Source: CBDFKQ01 sp965248855 (lineage in GTDB: Bacteria > Bacteroidota > Bacteroidia > Cytophagales > 172606-1). Taken from it: DNA of 64,000 nucleotides. Position numbers and translations under genes: made by a program. Position 1 is the first letter of the stretch; every line of letters starts with the position of its first letter. This document shows positions 1-7,224 of this stretch, in pieces. A model generated the notes under the pieces. That model was not told the DNA's origin and did no database searches. It was given only the letters and a program-made list of their open reading frames with translations. Location: positions 434,001-498,000 of the forward strand of contig CBDFKQ010000012.1 of the NCBI GenBank assembly GCA_965248855.1, written 5' to 3'.

Positions 1-975
1 TGCAGCCGACGCGGGATCTTTTAAGATAGTTAATGATTCAATTTCATTAGGGTCAATTTGCGAAAAATTTGCCCTGGGGATACCATCTACTACAATTAAA
101 GGATTAACATTGCCATTCCCATTATCAATAGTACTAACACCCCTGATTAAAATTTGTGAGCCATCTTGACCTGGTTCTCCATTTCTTTGAACAGCTATTA
201 CACCGGATAATTTACCTACTAACGCATTGCTGATATCAGCTACCGGTGCCTGCACCAGTTCTTTTGTACCAACCGTGCTAAGCGCGCCGGTATAACTTTC
301 TTTCTTAACTTCTCCATAACCGATTACTACCACTTCGTTAAGTGTTTTAATATCCGTAATAAGAGCTACATTTATTTCGGTTTGTGTACCAATTTCAACT
401 TCCTTTGTTGTATACCCGATAAATGAAAAAGTTAGTGTTTTGGCATCTTCAGGCACTTGAAGAGAATAATTTCCTTCCGCGTCGGTGGTGGTTCCTATGG
501 TAGTTCCTTTTACGGCTACGTTAACTCCCGGAATAGGCAAGCCGGTTTCGTCAGTTATTTTTCCTTTTACAGTATTTGCAAGCTTTATTGTGGCATCATC
601 CATTTTAGATTTTACATCTTTTGTTTTTAATACTATACCTCCATCAATTTCAATATATTCAATATCATTACTGAATATGCTGTGTAATACTTCATTGATA
701 GTAACTTCATTTACTGCCAGAGTAACTCTGATATTTGTGTTTATTGTTTTGGGATTGTAGGTAAAATCAACTGAGGATTGCTTTTCTATTTCCGATAAAA
801 TTATTTTTATCTCTTTATTATTTACATGAAGTGATATTTTTTTATCAAGTACACCCTGCCCTTTTATGTTGGCGGCAGAGGCCAGAGAGGTTAATACTAC
901 TGCTATAAATATTTGTGCCAGTGTAACACGCATAACATTAAGTAGAAAACCTTTGATAGGTTTAAGTTTATTCAT
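1..975 (-). CDS. SusC/RagA-type TonB-dependent outer membrane receptor, N-terminal part (runs off window start)
   Basis: Reading the minus strand from an ATG at 973-975 gives 325 open residues to the window edge with no stop. After a signal-like N-terminus (hydrophobic about residues 16-35) there is a secretin/TonB N-terminal (STN) domain (about 46-115), a carboxypeptidase-regulatory-like beta-sandwich (about 135-215; GKITDETGLPIPGVNV) and the start of the plug domain, ending in LKDPASAA, typical of SusC plugs. The family imports glycans or siderophores through the outer membrane with a SusD lipoprotein partner. The STN domain indicates a receptor that also signals to a FecR anti-sigma factor, and a fecR-like gene lies directly upstream on the same strand. 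The barrel and substrate cannot be judged from this fragment. Confidence 0.93.
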   Translation of the reverse strand, partial: MNKLKPIKGFLLNVMRVTLAQIFIAVVLTSLASAANIKGQGVLDKKISLHVNNKEIKIILSEIEKQSSVDFTYNPKTINTNIRVTLAVNEVTINEVLHSIFSNDIEYIEIDGGIVLKTKDVKSKMDDATIKLANTVKGKITDETGLPIPGVNVAVKGTTIGTTTDAEGNYSLQVPEDAKTLTFSFIGYTTKEVEIGTQTEINVALITDIKTLNEVVVIGYGEVKKESYTGALSTVGTKELVQAPVADISNALVGKLSGVIAVQRNGEPGQDGSQILIRGVSTIDNGNGNVNPLIVVDGIPRANFSQIDPNEIESLTILKDPASAA

Positions 976-1040
976 ATCTTTATTACGTTTTTGTTTGAAA
1001 ATGCAAAAATGAGTTAGGGCGCATTCTGAATGCGCTGTTA

Positions 1041-1086
1041 TCAGAAGCCGTAGATGCTCGTAACATCTCTGGCTTCTTTTTTTATT
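1041..1086 (+). terminator. Hairpin with T-tract between fecR-like gene and susC-like gene
   Basis: AGAAGCC and GGCTTCT pair around an inner AGATG/CATCT stem and are followed on the plus strand by a run of T. In this orientation it would stop rightward transcription, although no rightward gene precedes it. Read from the minus strand it is a stable hairpin between fecR and susC. A second tight palindrome (GCGCATTC/GAATGCGC) lies next to it at 1019-1035. It could act as an attenuator, a processing site or a barrier between the two genes. Confidence 0.45.
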
Positions 1087-1134
1087 ATATCATATACTAT
1101 TTATCATAGGCATCTAATCGTTTAGTTTAAAAAA

Positions 1135-2160
1135 TTAATTACATCCTTTACCCGCAATTAAAATATGGGTTTCCTCTATTGAGTATGTAGCCCCAATAGC
1201 TTTGCATATTTTATCAAGCCGGTTATATATTCCTCCATCTGTAACGGAGGTTGTGAGCGTGCATTCTGCAAATTTTTTCTCGTCCAATTCTATTTTAATT
1301 CCATACAATTTTTCAAGGGCTTTTATTATTTCTATAACCGGTGCATCTTCAAAACGTACTGTTTTTATTTTATCAAATGAAATTACTGGCTGAGGATTGG
1401 ATATGAGTGAACGGGTAGCTTTATTTTCATTAAGATTGTAAATTAGCTGTTGGTTAGGTATTAAAACATTTTCGGTCTCCACCCTACTTAATACTTCTTT
1501 GTTTGTGTAAACATAAACTTTACCTGTTTTTACAGCAACGGTTACGTTCTCGTCTCCATTTATTGCCTTCACTCTAAAACTTGTACCTAAAACTTTCGTT
1601 ATAACTTCTTTTGAATAGACTAGAAAAGGCCTTTCGGGGATACGTGCTACATCAAAAAAAGCTTCGCCTGACAGATAAACTTCCCTTTGATGCCCGGCAA
1701 ACTTTTCAGAAAAACTTAATTTAGATCCCGGCATTAACGTTATCCTTGATCCATCGGGTAAATTAATATTTTTATCCCTTTGCTCGTTATTATAAACCTG
1801 CACCATATCTCTTACAAACACTTTAGAAGCAACACTTTCTGCTTTCGGTATTTTATAAAAAGCCTTTATTATAAGAAAAGAAACCGCAGTAATAAGTATA
1901 ATACTTGCAGCTGCTTTATATTTCCACAAATTGGAAGTAAAACGTTTTTCTATAGTTCGCGTTCCTTTTGATGCATGAATATGCTTATTTATTACTTCCC
2001 AATATTTATCACGTAAAATGGCCTCTTCTTCCGTGCTAAGGCTAATTATTTCATTTCTTCCAACATCATTTATCCAATTTTTAATAATTATAGTCTCAGC
2101 CGGAGTGCAGGTTCCTTTACGGTATTTTTTTAGGAGTTTTTGAAATTGTTTCCGGTTCAT
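1135..2160 (-). CDS. FecR-family anti-sigma factor
   Basis: Single-pass inner membrane regulator that binds a TonB-receptor STN domain in the periplasm and controls an ECF sigma factor. An N-terminal cytoplasmic segment (MNRKQFQKLLKKYRKGTCT) is followed by a membrane helix (about residues 85-105, AAASIILITAVSFLIIK) and the FecR domain (about 130-230, with NLPDGSRITLMPGSKLSF and FLVYSKEVITKVLGTSFRV). A C-terminal secretin-like domain (about 260-340) contains FEDAPVIEIIKALEKLYGI. The open frame continues to 2181, but MNRKQ at 2160 matches the usual family start and avoids a hydrophobic MVACLTY lead, so I chose it. It precedes the SusC-like receptor on the same strand and is divergent from the sigma gene, so the three probably form one cell-surface signalling unit. 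Confidence 0.92.
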   Translation of the reverse strand: MNRKQFQKLLKKYRKGTCTPAETIIIKNWINDVGRNEIISLSTEEEAILRDKYWEVINKHIHASKGTRTIEKRFTSNLWKYKAAASIILITAVSFLIIKAFYKIPKAESVASKVFVRDMVQVYNNEQRDKNINLPDGSRITLMPGSKLSFSEKFAGHQREVYLSGEAFFDVARIPERPFLVYSKEVITKVLGTSFRVKAINGDENVTVAVKTGKVYVYTNKEVLSRVETENVLIPNQQLIYNLNENKATRSLISNPQPVISFDKIKTVRFEDAPVIEIIKALEKLYGIKIELDEKKFAECTLTTSVTDGGIYNRLDKICKAIGATYSIEETHILIAGKGCN

Positions 2161-2197
2161 ATATGTAAGACAGGCAACCAAAATATTTCCCTAAATT

Positions 2198-2227
2198 TTC
2201 TAAAAAAAATTATATTATTTTTTAGAA
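2198..2227. promoter_or_regulatory. Inverted repeat in the divergent fecR/sigma promoter region
   Basis: TTCTAAAAAA at 2198-2207 is the exact reverse complement of TTTTTTAGAA at 2218-2227, with a 10-base AT spacer. It lies in the 132-base gap between the divergent fecR and ECF sigma genes, so it is placed to be an operator or to overlap both promoters. Function is inferred from position only. Confidence 0.4.
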
Positions 2228-2292
2228 GCGGCTTTTATTGTTTATTTAATTTTTTTAAGGTAAAATTGTATTAATAACTTAATTTCTATAAT

Positions 2293-2868
2293 TTGTCTGA
2301 TTATAACTCATATAATGATAAAGAACTTTTAAGTGCCATCCGTACGGATGATGAAAAAGCTTTTGCCGAATTATTTGATCGCTATTGGCCAAAGGCGCAT
2401 CTTATTACTTATTCAAAAGTGCGTTCTAGAGAAGTTACTGAGGAAATTGTGCAGGATATATTCATTACTTTATGGGACAAAAGGGCAAGCAATAATATAA
2501 ATAATATATCCTCTTATTTATACACCGCCATTAAGAATAAGGCGATCAATTATATTGAACACAACATAGTAAAGAAGAAATATTGGGACTATTATAAAAC
2601 ATTTATACCTTCCGGCGAAAGTAGTACAGAGCAATTAATGGATTATAATTCATTAATGGAAGCTATTGAAACCGGCTTAAACCAATTACCCGAAAAAACC
2701 AAAAAAGTATTTGAGTTAAATCGCCTTGAAGGTCGTTCAATTCCGGAAATTGCAAAAATTCTTGATCTTTCAGAAAAAGCAATTGAATACCACCTTACGC
2801 GCTCTTTAAAACAATTAAAAATGTACCTGAAAGATTTTGTGCTTTTAATATTATTTTTTGTTTCTTGA
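2293..2868 (+). CDS. RNA polymerase ECF-type sigma-70 factor
   Basis: 191 residues with both sigma regions. Region 2 (about residues 25-90) holds AFAELFDRYWPKAH, EEIVQDIFITLW and SYLYTAIKNKAINYI. Region 4 (about 125-180) holds LNQLPEKTKKVFELNRLEGR followed by the helix-turn-helix SIPEIAKILDLSEKAIEYHL. The frame has no in-frame ATG before the conserved core and a stop at 2275-2277, so the TTG at 2293 is the only plausible start. The protein ends in a short hydrophobic tail (FVLLILFFVS). It most likely transcribes the susC-like operon when released by the FecR protein encoded divergently next to it. Confidence 0.93.
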   Translation: MSDYNSYNDKELLSAIRTDDEKAFAELFDRYWPKAHLITYSKVRSREVTEEIVQDIFITLWDKRASNNINNISSYLYTAIKNKAINYIEHNIVKKKYWDYYKTFIPSGESSTEQLMDYNSLMEAIETGLNQLPEKTKKVFELNRLEGRSIPEIAKILDLSEKAIEYHLTRSLKQLKMYLKDFVLLILFFVS

Positions 2869-3004
2869 AATATTTTCACATAAAAATTTGATCTCATTAC
2901 TACAATAAATTGATTAGAGATTGTAGTTACCAATCTTCACTCCTCGAAAAGCAATTTGTAAAAGAATATATTCTTAGAAATGCCAACACTTTGTAGAACT
3001 AATT

Positions 3005-4048
3005 TTATAATGTTGCCATATCTATCACGAAACGATAATGTACATCCCCCTTTATCATTCTTTCATAAGCTTCATTGATATCTTTCATTGCAATTACTTC
3101 TACATCCGACATTATATTATGTTCGGCACAGTAATCCAGCATTTCTTGAGTTTCTTCAATACCACCTATAAATGAACCTGTAAGCCTTCTGCGTTTAAAA
3201 ATTAAATTATATGCATGCACTTGTGACGCTTCGGGAGGAACTCCCAATAAAACCATTGTGCCATCTAATCGAAGAAGTTTTAAATAAGCATTAATATCAA
3301 GTGGGGCAGAAACGGTATTAATTATAAAATCAAAATAATTTTGAATACCCGCAAACGCTTCCGGATTTTTTGTAACTACAAATTTATGTGCTCCCAATTC
3401 TTTTGCATCTGCTTCTTTTGAAGGAGAAGTACTTAAAACTGTAACTTCTGCTCCCATTGATGCAGCAATTTTAACAGCCATATGACCTAAACCACCCAAG
3501 CCAACTACAGCAACACGATGCCCTTTAGTTATTTTCCATTGTTTTAATGGTGAATAGGTAGTAATACCCGCACATAATAAGGGAGCCACACGTTCTAACG
3601 AAAGTTTTCCGGAAATTTTAAGTGTATATTTTTCATCAACTACTATATTATTTGAATAACCACCATATGTTGGAGTTTTTAAATCCATTTCAACACTATT
3701 ATAAGTACCAACCCTATGTACTTCACAATATTGTTCTGCACCTTCTTTACAACTATCACAATTTCGACATGAATCGACAAGACAACCTATACCTGCAAAA
3801 TCACCTATTTTAAATTTTTTAACATGTTGCCCAACAACAGAAACTTTACCCACAATTTCATGACCCGGTACCATTGGATACTTAGAGCCTCCCCACTCAT
3901 TTCGTACTTGATGAACATCGGAATGGCAAACACCACAGTAAAGAATATCAATTAATACATCATGCGGTCCAACCTCTCTCCTTTGAAATTTAAAAGGTGT
4001 TAATGGAGCTTTTGCAACTGAAGCCGAGTAACCTTTTGTTTGTATCAT
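3005..4048 (-). CDS. Zinc-dependent NAD(P) alcohol dehydrogenase (YahK/cinnamyl-alcohol type)
   Basis: Medium-chain alcohol dehydrogenase of 347 residues, the usual length. GVCHSD (catalytic zinc Cys41) and PGHE (His63) form the catalytic site. Cys94, Cys97, Cys100 and Cys108 in the CRNCDSCKEG region make the structural zinc lobe. The Rossmann fingerprint GLGGLGHMAVKIAASMGAEV is near residue 180. The family reduces aldehydes to alcohols in the cytoplasm, usually with NADPH in the YahK/CAD branch. It stands alone: convergent with the sigma gene and about 115 bases downstream of the deaminase gene on the same strand. The physiological substrate cannot be told from sequence. Confidence 0.92.
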   Translation of the reverse strand: MIQTKGYSASVAKAPLTPFKFQRREVGPHDVLIDILYCGVCHSDVHQVRNEWGGSKYPMVPGHEIVGKVSVVGQHVKKFKIGDFAGIGCLVDSCRNCDSCKEGAEQYCEVHRVGTYNSVEMDLKTPTYGGYSNNIVVDEKYTLKISGKLSLERVAPLLCAGITTYSPLKQWKITKGHRVAVVGLGGLGHMAVKIAASMGAEVTVLSTSPSKEADAKELGAHKFVVTKNPEAFAGIQNYFDFIINTVSAPLDINAYLKLLRLDGTMVLLGVPPEASQVHAYNLIFKRRRLTGSFIGGIEETQEMLDYCAEHNIMSDVEVIAMKDINEAYERMIKGDVHYRFVIDMATL

Positions 4049-4164
4049 TTTTATAATTTATGGTAAAAGGATATAAAATAAATAATTGTGAGGCTCTAAT
4101 TTAATTTTTTATTATAGATATTAAATCAACTCTTTCAATAAAATTATTACATATAAACTTAAAC

Positions 4165-4626
4165 TCAGTAAACCTTTTTATTTTCTTTTTCATTCCATTC
4201 TTTAAAAGGCGGAAGGCATGCGATGCGGTTAATTTGTATCTTCGAAACCTGTTCTTTTTCAGCAGTTCCTTTAATTACTTCGTAAATATAATTATCATCA
4301 AAACCAATTTCTGCTGCATCTTCTTTAGAACATCCATAATAGAGAGTGCGCATTTTTGCCCAGTGGATGGCTGCCAGACACATTGGGCATGGTTCGCACG
4401 ACGAATAAATTTCACAATCCGATAAATCAAATCTTTTTAAAAGAGAGGAAGCTTTTCTAATAGCAACAATTTCAGCGTGAGCTGTAGGATCGTTGGTTTT
4501 AATCACTTCGTTATGACCTTGTGAGATTATTTGTCCGGCTTTAACAATCACTGCTCCAAATGGCCCGCCATCATTGATGCGCATTCCATTAAATGCTTCT
4601 TCAACAGCAATTTTTAAGAAATCCAT
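4165..4626 (-). CDS. guaD: Guanine deaminase / CMP-dCMP-type nucleoside deaminase
   Basis: Small zinc cytidine-deaminase-fold enzyme of 153 residues. Zinc ligands are His50 in TAHAE, with catalytic Glu52, and Cys80/Cys83 in CEPCPMC. The segment YYGCSKEDAAEIGFDDNYIY and the C-terminal Tyr (KKVY) are characteristic of the Bacillus GuaD type, in which the swapped C-terminus closes the active site and guanine is turned into xanthine. A tRNA adenosine deaminase (TadA) would be the alternative, but TadA lacks the IGFDD segment. It is soluble and has no obvious operon partner. Confidence 0.85.
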   Translation of the reverse strand: MDFLKIAVEEAFNGMRINDGGPFGAVIVKAGQIISQGHNEVIKTNDPTAHAEIVAIRKASSLLKRFDLSDCEIYSSCEPCPMCLAAIHWAKMRTLYYGCSKEDAAEIGFDDNYIYEVIKGTAEKEQVSKIQINRIACLPPFKEWNEKENKKVY

Positions 4627-4705
4627 AATTACAGATTTAAAATATTTTTTTTTTAATTTATGAAACAGTATTTATAAAAACTATAATTCAATTTAACTGT
4701 TTGAA

Positions 4706-5383
4706 TCAAAATCCGTATTTTTTCCAATACTCCGGCATTTCAGCTTCTATTTCCATTGCTTCTTTTTTAACCGGGTGAATAAATTTTATTTTTCGGGCGT
4801 GCAAAAAAATACTTCCATCGGGGCTGCTGCGAGCATAACCATATTTTAAATCGCCAACTATAGGGCATTTAATATGTGATAATTGTGCACGTATTTGATG
4901 ATGCCTTCCTGTCATTAAATTAACTTCAAGTAAATGATACTTTTCCGATTCTGCAATTATTTCGTACTGTAACTCGGCTTTCAAACTATCTTTTACTTCC
5001 CTGTCATAAATTTTAGAAAAGTTTTTTGTTTTACTCCTTGTTAACCAATTGCTTAAAACTGCTTTTTTTTGTACGGGTTTATTTGCAACCACTGCCCAGT
5101 AAGTTTTTTCTATATCTCTTGAGCGAAACATTTCATTCATTCTGATAAGTGCTTTTGATGTTTTTGCAAATAAAACAATTCCGCTTACCGGTCTGTCTAA
5201 CCGGTGAATAACGCCTAAAAAAACGTCTCCGGGTTTATCGTATTTTACTTTTAAATATTCTTTTAAAATCTCTTCCAATGCTTCATCACCATTTTTATCT
5301 TTTTGCACCAACACCCCACTTTCTTTATTTACAATAAGTAAATGATTATCCTCATAGAGAACTTTAAATAATTCTTTTTCCAT
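4706..5383 (-). CDS. RluA-family RNA pseudouridine synthase
   Basis: 225-residue enzyme converting uridine to pseudouridine in rRNA or tRNA. The catalytic motif HRLDRPVSG places the essential Asp at residue 63. Further family blocks are VLYEDNHLLIVNKESGV near the start and the L-x-TGRHHQIRAQL block near residue 160. No S4 RNA-binding domain precedes the catalytic domain, so it is of the short RluA type found as extra copies in Bacteroidota rather than full RluD. It is followed on the same strand by guaD after about 80 bases. The target uridine is unknown. Confidence 0.9.
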   Translation of the reverse strand: MEKELFKVLYEDNHLLIVNKESGVLVQKDKNGDEALEEILKEYLKVKYDKPGDVFLGVIHRLDRPVSGIVLFAKTSKALIRMNEMFRSRDIEKTYWAVVANKPVQKKAVLSNWLTRSKTKNFSKIYDREVKDSLKAELQYEIIAESEKYHLLEVNLMTGRHHQIRAQLSHIKCPIVGDLKYGYARSSPDGSIFLHARKIKFIHPVKKEAMEIEAEMPEYWKKYGF

Positions 5384-5452
5384 TTATAATTTATTACCGG
5401 GGCAAAAGTAGTTAAAATGATTTTTCTGAAGCTAGAATTAATATTATTTTAA

Positions 5453-5492
5453 AAATTATGATTATACTGATATTGATAAACTGATAATTTAA
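5453..5492. repeat. Palindromic AT-rich box, copy P1
   Basis: Imperfect palindrome around GATATTGATAAACTGATAAT, belonging to a family seen also at 21189, 32009, 54942, 59917 and 61391 (a weaker version at about 24913). Here it lies 15 bases before hairpin element R1, the same arrangement and orientation as P6/R4 and P7/R5. Confidence 0.6.
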
Positions 5493-5506
5493 AATTTGTT
5501 TTTTAC

Positions 5507-5608
5507 TTTTGGGTTAGGGATTGCAGTGGAAATCTTTTTTGTGAGGTACGAACAAAAAAGATTGGAACGTAAAGCCCGCCCGCAGGGAACCCCCAAACAT
5601 TTATTTTA
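5507..5608 (+). repeat. Dispersed hairpin repeat element, copy R1
   Basis: Best-preserved copy of an intergenic element of about 100 bases. It contains GGGATTGCAG, a perfect 12-bp hairpin (AATCTTTTTTGT at 5531-5542 with ACAAAAAAGATT at 5552-5563, loop GAGGTACGA), then GGAACGTAAAGCCCG and CCCCCAAACATTTATTTTA. TTTGGG near the start can pair with CCCAAA near the end, closing the structure. Other copies are R2 to R5 and the fragment at 32171. It sits upstream of xylulokinase, but copies elsewhere precede unrelated genes. Confidence 0.8.
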
Positions 5609-5678
5609 TTTAGCATCATTAAATATAGTTTAATTCTTTTTTTCAAGTAATTTTTTAAAAAAATAACAAATTCTGCAC

Positions 5679-7172
5679 ATGTATTTATTAGGTTATGATT
5701 TAGGAAGCTCGTCGGTTAAAGTTTCGTTATTAGAGGCATCATCAGGCAAAATAATTTTTTCTGCTCAAAGCCCGGCATCTGAAATGGAAATAATTGCAAA
5801 TCAACCGGGTTGGGCAGAACAAGATCCGGAAATGTGGTGGGAAAATTTAAAAATAGCAACTAAAAAATTAAAGGAAAAATCGGGAAATAATTTTCAGGAT
5901 ATTAAAGCAATCGGCATTTCGTATCAAATGCACGGGCTTGTACTTGTTGATAATAATCAAAAAGTATTAAGACCATCGATTATATGGTGCGACAGCAGAG
6001 CTGTTGGAATTGGTAACGATGCAATAAATACTCTGGGAAAAGATTTTACTCTTTCCCGTTTATTTAATTCTCCGGGAAATTTTACTGCATCCAAGTTAAG
6101 TTGGGTCAAAAAAAATGAACCACAAATATTTGAAAAAATTCACAAAGCAATGCTTCCCGGAGATTTTATAGCCATGAAACTTTCAGGCGAAATCAACACA
6201 ACAGCATCAGGCTTATCAGAAGGAATATTTTGGGATTTTGAAGAAGAAAAAGTAGCTGATTTTCTATTAGATCTTTATCAAATACCTAAAAGTTTGTTAC
6301 CTGATGTTGTTCCCACTTTTAGTTTACAGGCAAAAATATTACCAAAAATATCAGAAGAATTAGGGATAAATAAAGAAGCCTTTATATCATATCGTGCAGG
6401 AGATCAACCTAACAATGCGTTTTCTCTTAATGTTTTAAAACCGGGCGAAGTAGCTGCAACTGCCGGTACTTCAGGAGTTATTTATGGAATTAGCGACGAG
6501 AAAAAATATGATAAAACATCAAGTGTTAATACTTTTCTGCATGTAAACCATGTAAAAGAAAAGCCCAGCTATGGTATATTATTATGCATTAACGGAACAG
6601 GAATACTGAACAGTTGGTTAAAAAACAATATAATGGATTACCTGCCGAATGGAAATATATATAATGAAATGAATGAAATGGCAATGAAAACCAAAGTTGG
6701 TTCGGAAGGTTTATCTATTTTACCTTTTGGAAATGGTGCTGAAAGGGTTTTAGAAAACAAACAATTAAATGCCTCAATACATGGTTTAAATTTTACACAA
6801 CACAATCGTTCACATTTGTTGCGTGCAGCACAAGAAGGGATAGTGTTTGCTTTAAAGTATGGTTTGGATAAAATGAAAACTTTAGGTGTTAAACCCGGAA
6901 AAATAAAGGCAGGAAAAGCAAATATGTTTTTAAGTCCGGTTTTTAGCGAAGCTTTTGCTAATTCAACAGGCGCAGTTGTGGAATTATATAATACCGATGG
7001 GGCTGCAGGTGCAGCAAGGGGTGCCGGGATCGGATTTGGAATATATAAAAATGAAATGGAAGCGTTTCATAATTTAAATATTGAGCAAACGATTGAACCC
7101 GATAAAAATTTAATGGAGCAATATGATATTGCTTATAACAGGTGGTTGGGGATTTTAGAAAATCAACTTTAA
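5679..7172 (+). CDS. xylB: Xylulokinase (FGGY carbohydrate kinase)
   Basis: 497 residues, the usual size for XylB. It phosphorylates D-xylulose with ATP to xylulose-5-phosphate, feeding the pentose phosphate pathway. The N-terminal FGGY lobe begins with the phosphate-binding GYDLGSSSVKVSL. GISYQMHGLVLVD and IIWCDSRA are XylB-type substrate-lobe motifs, YRAGDQPNNAFSLN lies at the lobe junction, and AGTSGVIYG plus the late GAAGAARGAG block are ATP-site motifs. No xylose isomerase or transporter lies next to it, so regulation and the route to xylulose are not visible here. It converges with parC over a strong shared terminator. Confidence 0.92.
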   Translation: MYLLGYDLGSSSVKVSLLEASSGKIIFSAQSPASEMEIIANQPGWAEQDPEMWWENLKIATKKLKEKSGNNFQDIKAIGISYQMHGLVLVDNNQKVLRPSIIWCDSRAVGIGNDAINTLGKDFTLSRLFNSPGNFTASKLSWVKKNEPQIFEKIHKAMLPGDFIAMKLSGEINTTASGLSEGIFWDFEEEKVADFLLDLYQIPKSLLPDVVPTFSLQAKILPKISEELGINKEAFISYRAGDQPNNAFSLNVLKPGEVAATAGTSGVIYGISDEKKYDKTSSVNTFLHVNHVKEKPSYGILLCINGTGILNSWLKNNIMDYLPNGNIYNEMNEMAMKTKVGSEGLSILPFGNGAERVLENKQLNASIHGLNFTQHNRSHLLRAAQEGIVFALKYGLDKMKTLGVKPGKIKAGKANMFLSPVFSEAFANSTGAVVELYNTDGAAGAARGAGIGFGIYKNEMEAFHNLNIEQTIEPDKNLMEQYDIAYNRWLGILENQL

Positions 7173-7223
7173 TATATTTTGGTAGAGTTAATCTCAGTAA
7201 AGATTAACTCTACCAAAATATAT
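7172..7223. terminator. Bidirectional terminator between xylB and parC
   Basis: A perfect 23-bp inverted repeat (arms 7172-7194 and 7201-7223, loop CAGTAA) rich in A/T at both ends. It touches the stop codons of the two convergent genes, so it can end transcripts from both directions. Confidence 0.9.
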
Positions 7224-7224
7224 C

